NCBI RefSeq assembly: GCF_000317065.1
Contig: NC_019701.1
Coordinates: 3,854,001-3,918,000 of the forward strand
Reading direction: 5' to 3'
Source of the DNA: Pseudanabaena sp. PCC 7367
GTDB lineage: Bacteria > Cyanobacteriota > Cyanobacteriia > Pseudanabaenales > Pseudanabaenaceae
Length of the DNA: 64,000 nt
Part shown: piece after piece, positions 9,962-19,390 of the stretch
Numbering within the stretch: position 1 is the stretch's first letter
How the letters are laid out: each line of letters starts with the position of its first letter
Made by a program: the position numbers and the translations under genes
Notes under the pieces: model-generated
The model's input: only the letters and a program-made list of their open reading frames with translations
What the model was told of the DNA's origin: nothing
Databases searched by the model: none

Positions 9962-10405
9962 CTAATCGCTACGCTGCTTGATAAACTTCATTTCGCCATC
10001 CTCTTGCACACCCACGGCCTGCCAACCCAAATGTTGATAGAAGCCATAGGCACGCAAGGCAGGATCATTGCCAGTAATCAGCCAAATTTCCTCATGTCCC
10101 TTTGACCAGAGCCAATCTTCAGCCGATCGCATCAGGGCTCTACCTGCGCCGTGTCCTTCAAATTCAGGCAGCACAAACATGCCAAGAATTGTTTTTTCCA
10201 GATCGTTAGCGATCGAGAACCCCACGATTCGATCGTTAATTTCCGCTACCCAAGCGCAACAATTAGTTTGTAGCATTTCTGCCACACTGGCTGGCGTAAT
10301 CCCAAGTTCAGCAATTTCTGCGCGTGATTGATGATTTTCCTTGACACTGGTGCGGATCTCGAACAGGGTTTCAATGTCGCTTAGTTTAGCTCTGCGAGTC
10401 TGCAT
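9962..10405 (-). CDS. GNAT family N-acetyltransferase
   Basis: About 147 residues when started at the Met of MQTRRAKLSD; the frame is open further upstream to a GTG near 10459, but those residues look non-conserved. It has the GNAT core: IVGFSIAND strand, GMFVLPEFEGHGAGRALM (motif A, acetyl-CoA pyrophosphate loop) and a C-terminal YGFYQHLGW. It should acetylate a small molecule or protein in the cytoplasm; the substrate is unknown. It converges with the BioY-like gene, 52 bases apart. Confidence 0.9.
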   Translation of the reverse strand: MQTRRAKLSDIETLFEIRTSVKENHQSRAEIAELGITPASVAEMLQTNCCAWVAEINDRIVGFSIANDLEKTILGMFVLPEFEGHGAGRALMRSAEDWLWSKGHEEIWLITGNDPALRAYGFYQHLGWQAVGVQEDGEMKFIKQRSD

Positions 10406-10598
10406 CGATCTTTTTTTAGAACTACAAAAATTCATCTCGTCTTGAAATAGGGCAATCACTTTGTCAGGCTTTCAAGCGTTGAAATGTAGTCAGGTATGAT
10501 AGTTGCTCTCTTGCAGAGCCGCGATCGACGTTACCCAATTTGGCAATTAAATAACATCATCCAAATCTTGAATAATTCTCGAATAATTAATGATTAAA

Positions 10599-10850
10599 TC
10601 AGTTGATATCAGAATTAGAGCTAGAATCAGCGGCATAAATTGGTGCCACCAGGCGCGGCCAAATGCCCACAAAAAAGATTGCCCAACTAATTACCGGAAT
10701 CGCCACGATCGCGGTTAGCCATTTGCTGGTAAATAGCAACCAACTGCCAGCAATCAGCACCACCGCAGTGAGCACGATCGACCAGGGCTGACACCACCAG
10801 GGTTTATATTGCCAGGGATTGAAGGGTGGTTGGGCTGATTCAGGAGTCAT
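10599..10850 (-). CDS. Small two-helix membrane protein (DUF6737-like)
   Basis: An 83-residue protein with NPWQYKPWWCQPW followed by two hydrophobic segments (about 23-40 and 46-68). The KPWWCQPW box and layout recall the cyanobacterial family DUF6737; the number is from memory. Function unknown. It lies leftmost in a group of small membrane-protein genes around the DUF350 gene. Confidence 0.8.
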   Translation of the reverse strand: MTPESAQPPFNPWQYKPWWCQPWSIVLTAVVLIAGSWLLFTSKWLTAIVAIPVISWAIFFVGIWPRLVAPIYAADSSSNSDIN

Positions 10851-11027
10851 AGCTATACAGAGAAAGAGGACGATCGCAACTTTGGCATTGCTGAAATGGG
10901 GATCAAAGCGTAAATGTTATAAATACATTATAAATACCAGATTATTTTTGATCATGGTTGGCGCGATCGCCAAATATCTAAATCATCTGGATTATCTGGT
11001 TAATCTGCAACGCCATAATTTTTAATT

Positions 11028-11056
11028 TGATATCAATTGATATCGACTGATATCGA
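11028..11056. repeat. 10-bp tandem repeat (TGATATCGAC-like x3)
   Basis: Three near-identical copies of TGATATCRAY follow one another just downstream of the DUF350 gene stop. Short simple repeat rich in GATATC; no function can be assigned. Confidence 0.7.
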
Positions 11057-11067
11057 CACCCCAAATT

Positions 11068-11277
11068 CTAGGTAATGATTACACTAATAATAATCGCTGC
11101 CATGGCCAGAACCACCGCCATCTGGGTTAATCCCGCCGCCATATTGCCACCCTTTATTTCAGCCTGATAATCGATCGGATCGATTAAATCAAATAGCCAT
11201 ACTGCACCGTAGAGCAACACTACTCCCAACACCGACCAGCCGATCGTCGCACCAACTTTAGCAACTACTTCCATCAT
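11068..11277 (-). CDS. DUF350 family membrane protein
   Basis: A 69-residue protein with two membrane segments and the DUF350 signature: Gly-rich first helix, FDLIDPIDYQAEI loop, then GNMAAGLTQMAVVLAMAAIII. Full-length DUF350 proteins often contain two such units; this is a single unit. In many bacteria DUF350 genes sit with aminopropyltransferase genes and PspA-type membrane-stress genes, and here a membrane-fused spermidine-synthase-like gene lies 1.9 kb away. Start at the first of two adjacent ATGs. Biochemical function unknown. Confidence 0.88.
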   Translation of the reverse strand: MMEVVAKVGATIGWSVLGVVLLYGAVWLFDLIDPIDYQAEIKGGNMAAGLTQMAVVLAMAAIIISVIIT

Positions 11278-11768
11278 TATCTTTTAGGCTTTTAGATCAA
11301 AGTTTGGTTTAAATTTTGTTCTATTAGCCTACACCCAAATCCCCATTTACTAGCGATCGCTAGGTTAAGATTAATCATCTTAAATATTAATCATTCATTT
11401 AAGCTGGATGCGATCGTTTTAACCTTGCCCCACCGAACCCCACCGATCATGAACCATAAGATTACCCTAAGATTAAAGGCATCTGGTTGTCGATCGAGGA
11501 TAATATCAAAACTATAATTGGTATTAAATCAATACTCTTTGGTAATGATCTAATTGGTAGCGATTTAAACTCGCGCATATTTCGCTGAAGATATAGCGGT
11601 GGTTGGCCTTATATTGGCCTTACAAATATTCAATTAATAACCACTAATAACCACAAAACATAAACTACCATTTCAATATCTTTTATTTATTACCATTCGT
11701 TGCCATTCATTACGATCAGGATTGTCAGTACCATCAAGCGTAGAGTGATTAAAACCTAAACTTATTTC
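11278..11768. other. Intergenic region, about 490 bases
   Basis: Spacer between the divergent DUF350 gene and the 335-residue membrane protein gene. It should hold both promoters. AT-rich; no coding or RNA structure that I can support. Confidence 0.5.
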
Positions 11769-12776
11769 ATGACAGCTACCTCACCCGTTTCCAGCAGTAA
11801 AAATACGGTTACCAAAGAGTTCTTAAGTATTTGGCCCTATGTGGCAGCAGCAGCACTGGTGTTGATTGTGCTGGCTGGCATTGTTGCGCCATTTTTTCAG
11901 CAAAAACTGCTCTCCCAAGATCTACGGGTTACCGAAGGCGTGCCAGTTTCTTCACAACCATTTGAACTCAAGCCCACGGCGATCGGTGCCTTGCGCATTG
12001 ATGCCGTTGCCAAGATTCCCACCAATCGCTGGGTCACCTATGAGCTGCAAGTGCTTGATCCCAGTAATCAGGTGATTACCTCGGCGATCAAAAATGCCTG
12101 GTCTGAGTCGGGCACCTGGCGCGAGGGGGGCGAATCGGGCACCTGGAGCGAGTCGGATCTCAAGGCTGGTCTGGATGTTCAAGCGCGTAAGCAAGAGCAA
12201 ATCAAAGTGGCGATCGAGGTGCTGGAATATACCAATACAGCCGGGAATGAGATTAATGAGGCGGTGCCAATCAAGTTAACGGTTAACAATGGCGCGATCG
12301 ATGGGCGTTACCTGTGGACGGGTTTCTTTGGCGTGGGCGCAATGGCGTTGATTACTTTTGTCTCAGTGCCCAATGCCGGCAAGCTAATAATTAATAAGCG
12401 AATGCTGGATAGCGACGTGGGCGATCGGGCGGTGATGGGTGGCCCCGATAAGCTGTTGCGGGTAAATATTCATGTCAAGGCAGATGAGACCTGTCCAAGC
12501 AGCCTCAGAGCCTATATATACTTGAAGGATAGCTATGGAGAACAACTTTATGCCAGCCAGGGCACAACTATAAATATGGCGCGCAGCAAAGATGACGATG
12601 GCTCGATCGAGAGTGGCTCTGGCCGTTTGACCCAGTTTTTTACGATCAGCAAACGCGGCTCCTATGGCTTCTATGTGGAAATCATGCCCGATGCTTCGGT
12701 GGATTCAACCCGCCTGGAAATAAAGGAAGGAGCCAGCACAACGGGAGCAGTGCAGGTGACCCAGATTTTAGTTTAA
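11769..12776 (+). CDS. Membrane protein of unknown function
   Basis: A 335-residue protein I do not recognise. It has an N-terminal membrane segment (about 25-46), an extracytoplasmic beta-rich region (about 55-175) carrying a short duplicated SGTW unit (ESGTWREGG / ESGTWSES), a second membrane segment (about 183-202), and a C-terminal beta-rich domain (about 230-335). The layout suggests a two-pass protein with a periplasmic middle and cytoplasmic ends. It is followed by a 77-residue membrane protein and the spermidine-synthase-like gene on the same strand, so it probably belongs to that membrane/polyamine unit. No catalytic motif is visible. Confidence 0.85.
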   Translation: MTATSPVSSSKNTVTKEFLSIWPYVAAAALVLIVLAGIVAPFFQQKLLSQDLRVTEGVPVSSQPFELKPTAIGALRIDAVAKIPTNRWVTYELQVLDPSNQVITSAIKNAWSESGTWREGGESGTWSESDLKAGLDVQARKQEQIKVAIEVLEYTNTAGNEINEAVPIKLTVNNGAIDGRYLWTGFFGVGAMALITFVSVPNAGKLIINKRMLDSDVGDRAVMGGPDKLLRVNIHVKADETCPSSLRAYIYLKDSYGEQLYASQGTTINMARSKDDDGSIESGSGRLTQFFTISKRGSYGFYVEIMPDASVDSTRLEIKEGASTTGAVQVTQILV

Positions 12777-12913
12777 TCAAATTCAATTTGAAATCAATCT
12801 TAATCGACCTTAATCGACTAAATATTAATCGCTATGGCAATGCTTAGTTGCACCGATCGCTCAGGCGCAAATGCAAATCAATTAAATCTGTCAGGACTTG
12901 GGGAAGAGAATTA

Positions 12914-13147
12914 ATGTTAGCGCGTATATTTGGGGTTTTGGCGATCGTTTTGGCTCTGGTGACCATCTTTGCTGCTTTTACGCAAACCTCGGCCTTGGTG
13001 CTGCGCCAGAACAATCAACGCATGTATTGGTCACGCCATAACACCAGACGATCGGGAATTTATGTAGTTGGTAGAGGGTGGCAACCAAGCCCCCTGCGGA
13101 CTGACTATTCCACTTTCCGTGGAGGGGGGCCACGTGCAGGTAAGTAG
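12914..13147 (+). CDS. Small single-pass membrane protein, glycine-rich C terminus
   Basis: A 77-residue protein starting at ATG 12914 (the frame is open further upstream but only this start puts the hydrophobic helix at the N terminus: LARIFGVLAIVLALVTIF). After the helix come basic residues and a C-terminal FRGGGPRAGK. Its last 14 bases overlap the next gene, whose ribosome-binding site lies inside the Gly-rich codons, indicating translational coupling. Not a family I can name; it sits where small partner proteins occur in DUF350/aminopropyltransferase clusters of other bacteria. Confidence 0.75.
   Translation: MLARIFGVLAIVLALVTIFAAFTQTSALVLRQNNQRMYWSRHNTRRSGIYVVGRGWQPSPLRTDYSTFRGGGPRAGK
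13121..13129 (+). promoter_or_regulatory. Shine-Dalgarno deciding the GTG start at 13134
   Basis: A run reading GGAGGGGGG precedes GTG 13134 by a few bases and lies inside the end of the upstream 77-residue gene. It supports the GTG start and translational coupling of the two genes. Confidence 0.7.
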
Positions 13148-14879
13148 GCCAGAAGTAGGCCAGCCAGAAACAATCAAGCCAAAAGTCAAAATTTTCGATC
13201 GCAAGCAAAAATATGTGCTCCTGGCGGCAGCGGCGGTTAGCTCCACCTGTGGTCTGGCAACTGAATTACTGCTGGGCACTCTATCTAGCTATCTGGTGGG
13301 GAATCAGGCGCTTTCCTATGGTGTGTCGGTAGGTGTATTTTTAGCGGCAATGGGCATCGGTGCTTATTTCAGTGGATTCATTGTCGACGACCAAGGTCAA
13401 AACTCTTTAGATTTAAGTTCTGAGCCAGCCATTTTAAATAAGTCTGAGTCAGAATCGATCGATTCGCCCCCCAATAATGAACCCTCTGCCACGTCGCTCA
13501 CCAATAACCAGAATAATCAGTCATTAGAGTCATTAGATCACGCCGAGAGTCTGGCAAAAAAGAGCCGATCGCAACTGCTGAATGCGTTTGTGCTGATTGA
13601 ATTAACCCTGGCTCCCCTCTGTGCCCTGTTGCCCCTGGCATTGTTTGCCCTGTTTGTGGTCGATGGCCCAGTTTGGTTGGGGTTGGTGCTGGTGGCTTTG
13701 TTGTTGGGCACGCTAGCAGGCTTGGAAGTGCCCTTGATTACCAGGTTGCTAGAGCAAGATGAGGGCGTAAAGGATTCTCTCTCTAAGGTGTTGGCGCTCG
13801 ATTATCTGGGCGCGCTGGTGGGTTCTTTGTTATTTCCAGTGGTGCTTTTGCCCTGGATGGGTCTGTTTCCGGCCGCCGCCGTAATTGGTGTTTTGCCGGC
13901 GTTGATCGTGGCAGCAGTTGGGTTATTTTTCCCAGGATTAAGAAATTGGGGCAAGGTGGGCTTGGCGGTGGCGATCGCCCTTTGTATCTTTGCCCCGTTT
14001 ACGGTCATATTGGGCGATCGGCTCGAAAACTCCATGTATGACGCGGCGATCGCGGCGAGGGTGCAATCGCCCTATCAACGAATTGTGCTGACGCGCAAAA
14101 GTCAGGACGTGCGATTATTTCTGGATGGGGATTTGCAATTTTCCTCGGTGGATGAATATCGCTATCACGAAGCACTGGTGCATCCAGCCATGAGTGCTAG
14201 TGGCAATCCTCAAAATGTGCTATTACTGGGCGCTGGTGATGGCATGGCCCTGCGCGAGATCCTGAAGTGGCCGGATGTTGAAAGGGTCGTGCTGATCGAG
14301 TTGGATCAAGCAGTAGTAAACCTGGCACAGCGGCATCCTTTTTTGACCAGGCTAAATCATGATTCCTTTGCTGATTCTAGAGTGGAAGTAATTTTTGCGG
14401 ATGCATTTGTGACCGTACCGCAGCTAGAGCAAAAGTTTGATGTAATTATTGCCGACTTCCCCGATCCGGATCAGGAAATCCTGGCCAAGCTCTATTCCTC
14501 TGGTTTTTATCGCCGCATATTACCCAAACTCGCCGCCAATGGCGTATTTGTGACCCAGGCATCCAGTCCATTTTTTGCGCCCAAAGTAATGTCTTGCATT
14601 GCTACTACGCTGGAATCAGTGGGCTTAGCTGCCAAACCATACACGATCGACGTGCCCAGTTTTGGCCCCTGGGGGTTTGTGATCGCAAGTCGTAATGAAA
14701 TTAAACCGCAGGGATTGAAGTTAGCGATCGCATCTAACTTAAAATTTTTAACTGAACCCATGTTGCCAAGCCTGTTTAATTTGCCAGGGGATGTGCGATC
14801 GGCGGCGGTGGAGGTGAATAAGCTATCGCGGCCGGTGATTGTGAATTATGAAGCGGATGCCAGATGGGTTTCTTATTAA
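13134..14879 (+). CDS. Membrane-fused spermidine-synthase-like protein
   Basis: A 581-residue two-part protein. Residues about 25-300 contain about seven membrane helices with a hydrophilic loop (about 95-160); the C-terminal half is a spermidine-synthase-type Rossmann fold with NVLLLGAGDGMALREIL, the acidic VVLIELD, and IIADFPDP at the place of the catalytic loop. It could transfer an aminopropyl group from decarboxylated SAM to an amine at the membrane, but substrates are inferred. I chose GTG 13134 because a strong GGAGG lies just upstream (about 13121); an in-frame ATG at 13068 would overlap the preceding gene by 80 bases. Overlap with the upstream small gene implies an operon. Confidence 0.92.
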   Translation: MQVSRPEVGQPETIKPKVKIFDRKQKYVLLAAAAVSSTCGLATELLLGTLSSYLVGNQALSYGVSVGVFLAAMGIGAYFSGFIVDDQGQNSLDLSSEPAILNKSESESIDSPPNNEPSATSLTNNQNNQSLESLDHAESLAKKSRSQLLNAFVLIELTLAPLCALLPLALFALFVVDGPVWLGLVLVALLLGTLAGLEVPLITRLLEQDEGVKDSLSKVLALDYLGALVGSLLFPVVLLPWMGLFPAAAVIGVLPALIVAAVGLFFPGLRNWGKVGLAVAIALCIFAPFTVILGDRLENSMYDAAIAARVQSPYQRIVLTRKSQDVRLFLDGDLQFSSVDEYRYHEALVHPAMSASGNPQNVLLLGAGDGMALREILKWPDVERVVLIELDQAVVNLAQRHPFLTRLNHDSFADSRVEVIFADAFVTVPQLEQKFDVIIADFPDPDQEILAKLYSSGFYRRILPKLAANGVFVTQASSPFFAPKVMSCIATTLESVGLAAKPYTIDVPSFGPWGFVIASRNEIKPQGLKLAIASNLKFLTEPMLPSLFNLPGDVRSAAVEVNKLSRPVIVNYEADARWVSY

Positions 14880-14906
14880 CTTCGTAGTTAGTGAATCAAG
14901 AAAATA

Positions 14907-15998
14907 TCAGATTAGCGGCTGAGGTTGGGTGATGCAATGAAACGCGCCACCACCAGATAGAATCGCCCTGGCGCTTAAACCAATCACCTGCCGATCGGGG
15001 AAATGAACCGCGATCGCCTTTACTGCTAGATCATCAAACTCACTGCCATAGGTGGGTACAACCACGCGATCGTTGGCAATATAAAAATTCAAATAGCTAG
15101 CGGGCATCAACTCACCATGCCGATCTAAAACCTTGCCTGGTGAAGGGATCTCAACTACTTGCAAAGATCTGCCCTGAGCATCAACAAAGGTCTTTAATCT
15201 GGTTGCAATCTGATCTAATACTTCTTGATTAGGATCTGTGTTGCCCAAAGATCGCATACACATCACCTGGCCAGGTGCAACAAATCTAGCGATCGTATCG
15301 ATGTGGCCATCGGTGTGATCGTTTTTTAAACCGCGATCGAGCCACAGAATTTTATTTACGCCTAGCGCCTGTTTTAACCTAGTCTCGATCTCTGATTGAG
15401 GCAAATGCGGGTTGCGATTGGGATTGAGCAAGCATTGTTTGGTAGTCAAGCAAGTACCCTGGCCATCCACTTCCACTGCGCCCCCTTCCAAAATCCAGGG
15501 AAATTTGAAGATTGGTAGATCCAGGGAACTAGCGATCGCCTCCGCCACCTGGGCATCATGCTTAAATAAATATTTTTCGCCCCAGCCATTCCAGGCAAAA
15601 TCGAGGGCGGCTAATTGAGTTTGTTTTTTAGGCTCTGTTGAAGCTAATTGCTCTAATTGATCTAATTGCTTAGTGTGCTTAGTACGATTGCTCACAAAGA
15701 TCGGCGCAATATCCCGCAGCCAAATGTCACCATAGGGAATTGCATGAAACCTGGCTAAGCCCTGATCCAGTAAATGTCCTAGCGCTAACCTAGCCGCGCC
15801 AGTTGCTTCCCCTGGCATCACCAGGATTTCTAATTTTTCAGTTGGAGCGATCGCCTCACACATGGCCACAAATTCGCGCCGCGCTGCCTCGATCTGGCCT
15901 GCCCATTCTTCCGCATCATGAGCCCAGGCCACCCAACAGGCCGCATGGGGTTCCCATTCAGCGGGTTGACGATAGCCTAGCTCCTGGGGCGATCGCAT
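14907..15998 (-). CDS. aguA: Agmatine deiminase
   Basis: A 363-residue enzyme converting agmatine to N-carbamoylputrescine plus ammonia, a route from arginine to putrescine. Visible motifs: PAEWEPHAACWVAWAH at the N terminus, WLRDIAPIF, ILEGGAVEVDGQGT, the catalytic HTDGHID, and the nucleophile Cys355 in GGGAFHCITQPQP at the C terminus. A Thr/Lys/Gln/Leu-rich insertion (TKHTKQLDQLEQL) after IFVSN is not usual in the family. Start: ATG 15998; a TTG at 16019 is also open. It lies 21 bases downstream of alaS on the same strand, probably co-transcribed, and converges with the spermidine-synthase-like gene, giving a polyamine neighbourhood. Confidence 0.95.
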   Translation of the reverse strand: MRSPQELGYRQPAEWEPHAACWVAWAHDAEEWAGQIEAARREFVAMCEAIAPTEKLEILVMPGEATGAARLALGHLLDQGLARFHAIPYGDIWLRDIAPIFVSNRTKHTKQLDQLEQLASTEPKKQTQLAALDFAWNGWGEKYLFKHDAQVAEAIASSLDLPIFKFPWILEGGAVEVDGQGTCLTTKQCLLNPNRNPHLPQSEIETRLKQALGVNKILWLDRGLKNDHTDGHIDTIARFVAPGQVMCMRSLGNTDPNQEVLDQIATRLKTFVDAQGRSLQVVEIPSPGKVLDRHGELMPASYLNFYIANDRVVVPTYGSEFDDLAVKAIAVHFPDRQVIGLSARAILSGGGAFHCITQPQPLI

Positions 15999-16019
15999 TC
16001 CCCCATTAATTAACCGCAA

Positions 16020-18659
16020 TTACGCCGCCAGAGCATCCTTAAGTTGGGTTCTGGCTGATGCCAAGGCTTCCGGCAACTTAGAAGCATCCCTACCACCAGC
16101 CTGCGCCAGATTAGGGCGACCACCACCACCGCCACCGCAGATCTTGGCGATCGCACCAATGAATTTACCCGCCAGCAAGCCTTTCTTATTCACTGCACCA
16201 CTAAAAGCCGCCACCAGCGAAACCTTACCTTCCTCTGGTACTGAGGCTAGCACCACCGCGCCATTATCTAGTTTGCTAGCTAGATCTTCCGCCGCCGCTT
16301 TGAGGGCATCTGCATCTGCGCCTTCTATTTGCTTGACCAGAATTTGAAAATCACCCACCGTTTCCGCTTCATTCACCAGGCTGGCCGATTGTGCCAGGGC
16401 AAGCTCCTGCTTGAGGGCATCGATCTGCTTTTGGGCATTTTTTAGCTCGGCTTGCAGACCCGTGACCCGATCGGGAATCTCTTCGATCTTGACCTTGAAG
16501 CGATCGCTCAAATCCTTGGTCACCGTCTCGCGCACCGCCAGGTAGTCTAATACCGCTTGACCAGCGATCGCCTCGATTCGGCGAATTCCAGCGGCAATGC
16601 CAGTTTCCGAGACAATCTTAAACAGGCCAATTTCATTGGTATTGCTAACATGGGTGCCACCACACAACTCCATCGATACGCCAGGAAAATCAATTACGCG
16701 CACATCGGCGGCATATTTCTCGCCAAACATGGCGATCGCCCCTTTAGCTTTGGCACTTTCGAGCGGCATTACTGCCACCTGGGCACTGTGGGCTTCGGCG
16801 ATCCAGTTATTGATTTGCAGTTCCACCTGTTGCAATTCGGTGGTAGTCACGGCACGGGAAAGATTAAAATCAAACCGGAGCCGATCGGCTGCTACAAGTG
16901 ACCCTGCTTGCGAAACACTGGGATCAACAATCTTTTTCAAAGCCGCTTGCAATAGATGCGTGGCCGTGTGATGCGCCATGATCCGCCGCCGCTCTGACAT
17001 GCTCACCTGGGCATTCACTGTGTTATCCGTGGCTAGGCTGCCGCGTTCGATCTGACCAATGTGAATGAATAAATCGGCTTCCTTTTGCACATCATCAATG
17101 CGCACGATCGCATCGCCACTGGAGAGATAACCGCGATCGCCCACCTGACCGCCAGACTCGCCATAGAACGGAGTGCGATCGAGTACAACCTGCACCCTAT
17201 CGCCAGCGATCGCACTTTCCACCACCACGCCATTGATCAGCACCGCTAAAACCTTGACCTCAGCGCTGTAGTTGGCATAACCCAGGAATTCAGTTTTACC
17301 CACCTTTTGAGCCAGCCCCAGCCAATCGGTCTGTGCCATCAGGTCAATATCCGTATGGGCTTCCTTGGAGCGTGCCTGCTGTTTGGCCATTTCCGCTTCA
17401 AAGCCAGCAACGTCAACCTGCAAGCCTTGCTCTTCCGCAATTTCTTCCGTCAACTCCAGCGGGAAGCCAAAGGTGTCATATAGTTTAAAGGCATCAGCAC
17501 CAGCGATCGCCTTACTCTTCTGAGTTTGCGGACTGGCCAGGATTTCCGCTAGCAGCTCCTCACCCCGTTCCAGGGTTTGTAAGAAGCGAGCTTCCTCCGT
17601 TTGTAGTTCGGTTTTGATTACTGTTTCCCGTTCGCGCACATTGGGGTAAGCAGCTTCAGACAGGGCGATCGCCACTTCTGCCACTTTGTCTGTAAATGGC
17701 TGATTGATGCCAATCAAACGACCATGACGCACCACCCGCCGGATCAAGCGCCGCAAAATATAACCACGCCCCACATTTGAAGCTGTGATCCCATCGGCGA
17801 TCATATGTACCACTGCCCGCACGTGATCGCCAATCACCTTCAGCGATGTCTTTGTTGTTTCATCACTTTTGTGGTAGTTGATTCCAGCGATATCGGCAGC
17901 GGTTTTCACGATCGGGAAAATTAAATCCGTCTCGTAGTTATTCGGCACCTGCTGCAATACCTGCGCCATGCGTTCCAACCCCAGGCCAGTGTCAATATTT
18001 TGCTTCTTGAGCGGCGCTAACTTACCCTCGCTATCCCGGTTTAGTTCCATGAACACCAGGTTATAGACTTCCAGAAAGCGGGAATCATCCTCTAGGTCAA
18101 TGTGATTGTCGCCTTCCTCTGGCTTGAAGTCGTAGAAAATCTCCGAGCAAGGCCCACAGGGTCCCGTTGGCCCAGAAGCCCAGAAGTTATCTGCACCCAT
18201 CCTTTGAATCCGGTGAGCGGGGATGCCAATATCGTCGCGCCAGATTGCAAAGGCATCATCGTCTTCATGAAAGACACTGACTACCAATCGCTCTGGCGGA
18301 ATTTCATATACTTGCGTCACCAATTCCCAACCCCAGGCGATCGCTTCTTTTTTGAAATAATCGCCAAAGCTAAAATTACCCAGCATCTCGAAGAAGGTAT
18401 GATGCCTTGCTGTCCGCCCCACATTTTCAATGTCGTTGGTGCGTACACATTTTTGGGACGTAGTGGCACGAGGGAACTCGGCGGGCTTTTGACCCAGAAA
18501 GATTGGCTTGAATGGCAACATCCCGGCGATCGTGAGTAACACGGTCGGGTCTTCTGGCACTAATGAGGCGCTGGGCAAGAGTTTGTGGGATCGCTCCTGA
18601 TAAAACTTCAAAAAGCGATCGCGGATTTCGGCACCAGTGAGGGAGGGGGGCTGGGACAT
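16020..18659 (-). CDS. alaS: Alanyl-tRNA synthetase
   Basis: An 879-residue full-length class II synthetase that charges tRNA-Ala. Catalytic domain with [10 protein letters not shown] and [10 protein letters not shown] at the N terminus; editing domain zinc ligands His564-x3-His568 (HTATH) and Cys666/His670 (CGGTH); C-terminal coiled coil and the Gly-rich C-Ala end [15 protein letters not shown]. All expected parts are present. The start [16 protein letters not shown] fits the family. Constitutive housekeeping gene, followed closely by aguA. Confidence 0.98.
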   Translation of the reverse strand: MSQPPSLTGAEIRDRFLKFYQERSHKLLPSASLVPEDPTVLLTIAGMLPFKPIFLGQKPAEFPRATTSQKCVRTNDIENVGRTARHHTFFEMLGNFSFGDYFKKEAIAWGWELVTQVYEIPPERLVVSVFHEDDDAFAIWRDDIGIPAHRIQRMGADNFWASGPTGPCGPCSEIFYDFKPEEGDNHIDLEDDSRFLEVYNLVFMELNRDSEGKLAPLKKQNIDTGLGLERMAQVLQQVPNNYETDLIFPIVKTAADIAGINYHKSDETTKTSLKVIGDHVRAVVHMIADGITASNVGRGYILRRLIRRVVRHGRLIGINQPFTDKVAEVAIALSEAAYPNVRERETVIKTELQTEEARFLQTLERGEELLAEILASPQTQKSKAIAGADAFKLYDTFGFPLELTEEIAEEQGLQVDVAGFEAEMAKQQARSKEAHTDIDLMAQTDWLGLAQKVGKTEFLGYANYSAEVKVLAVLINGVVVESAIAGDRVQVVLDRTPFYGESGGQVGDRGYLSSGDAIVRIDDVQKEADLFIHIGQIERGSLATDNTVNAQVSMSERRRIMAHHTATHLLQAALKKIVDPSVSQAGSLVAADRLRFDFNLSRAVTTTELQQVELQINNWIAEAHSAQVAVMPLESAKAKGAIAMFGEKYAADVRVIDFPGVSMELCGGTHVSNTNEIGLFKIVSETGIAAGIRRIEAIAGQAVLDYLAVRETVTKDLSDRFKVKIEEIPDRVTGLQAELKNAQKQIDALKQELALAQSASLVNEAETVGDFQILVKQIEGADADALKAAAEDLASKLDNGAVVLASVPEEGKVSLVAAFSGAVNKKGLLAGKFIGAIAKICGGGGGGRPNLAQAGGRDASKLPEALASARTQLKDALAA

Positions 18660-18801
18660 TGCTATAGCTTAATTAATCGGTAGAAAAGTTTAGTGAACTT
18701 GCATTGATCTATGTTACTTGACTTGCCTGCGTTATGACTTGCCGACTTTGGCCGATGTGGGTTTAGCTGTCTGCATAAATAGTTTGCGACTATGAGTAGA
18801 T

Positions 18802-18945
18802 TTAAGCGATCGATCGAATATACCAACCATCATTGAAATAATCTGCTAGACGCTCTTCCACCAGGCCATCACTATCGGAGGGCTTTTTCTTGCCCACATT
18901 ACGATAGCTGGCCCGATCGAGATAAATGGTTACCAGTTTTTGCAT
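18802..18945 (-). CDS. Small conserved-looking 47-residue protein
   Basis: A short ORF on the minus strand, ATG at 18945 to TAA at 18802. It reads MQKLVTIYLDRASY, then a Lys/Ser/Asp stretch, then GLVEERLADYFNDGW and YIRSIA. The layout (a beta strand, a basic/acidic middle, an amphipathic helix, and a Trp-containing terminal strand) resembles small cyanobacterial proteins of the MQKLVTIYL type that I recall as conserved but unnamed. It sits between the divergent alaS and thiS genes, transcribed toward alaS, and explains most of that spacer. Function unknown. Confidence 0.75.
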   Translation of the reverse strand: MQKLVTIYLDRASYRNVGKKKPSDSDGLVEERLADYFNDGWYIRSIA

Positions 18946-18960
18946 GATTAAGTTATCCTT

Positions 18961-18992
18961 TTTCGTAAAATACCAATTTCGTAAAATACCAA
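18961..18992. repeat. 16-bp perfect tandem duplication
   Basis: Two head-to-tail copies of a 16-base unit (TTTCGTAAAATACCAA) lie between the 47-residue gene and thiS, in the region where their divergent promoters should be. Could be a slippage product or a doubled operator half. Confidence 0.8.
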
Positions 18993-19066
18993 AATTCTAG
19001 GTTGGTAGAATGCGACTTAAGAGATCGCAGCAATATTTTAAAGATCAAAGGTTAAGAATAGCGATT

Positions 19067-19279
19067 ATGGCTCAAGCAATCAACTTGCAGGTAAATGGCG
19101 ATCGCCACACCTGTGCAACTAAACTAAATCTGCCCGATTTCCTCAGCTCGATCGGCCTCAATCCACGTTTGGTGGCGGTGGAATATAACGGCGAAATTTT
19201 ACATCGTCAGTTTTGGCCGCAGACCATGATTCAAGAGGGCGATCGCCTCGAAGTTGTAACGATCGTAGGCGGTGGTTAG
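19067..19279 (+). CDS. thiS: Sulfur carrier protein ThiS
   Basis: A 70-residue ubiquitin-fold protein ending in the diagnostic VTIVGGG; the C-terminal Gly-Gly becomes a thiocarboxylate that donates sulfur to the thiazole of thiamine. Internal PRLVAVEYNGEI and EGDRLEVV are typical. The start is the ATG at 19067 (MAQAINLQVNGDRH); the open frame upstream from 19010 is not family-like. thiG is not in the window. Confidence 0.95.
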   Translation: MAQAINLQVNGDRHTCATKLNLPDFLSSIGLNPRLVAVEYNGEILHRQFWPQTMIQEGDRLEVVTIVGGG

Positions 19280-19390
19280 TGTTATGGCTAGGCAAGACTA
19301 AAGATCAAGCAATATATATATGAGTAGAAGCGATCGACTTAGCGTCTAAATTATTGTCTCAGCGCCAATACCTAGATCTAAAATCAAGAC

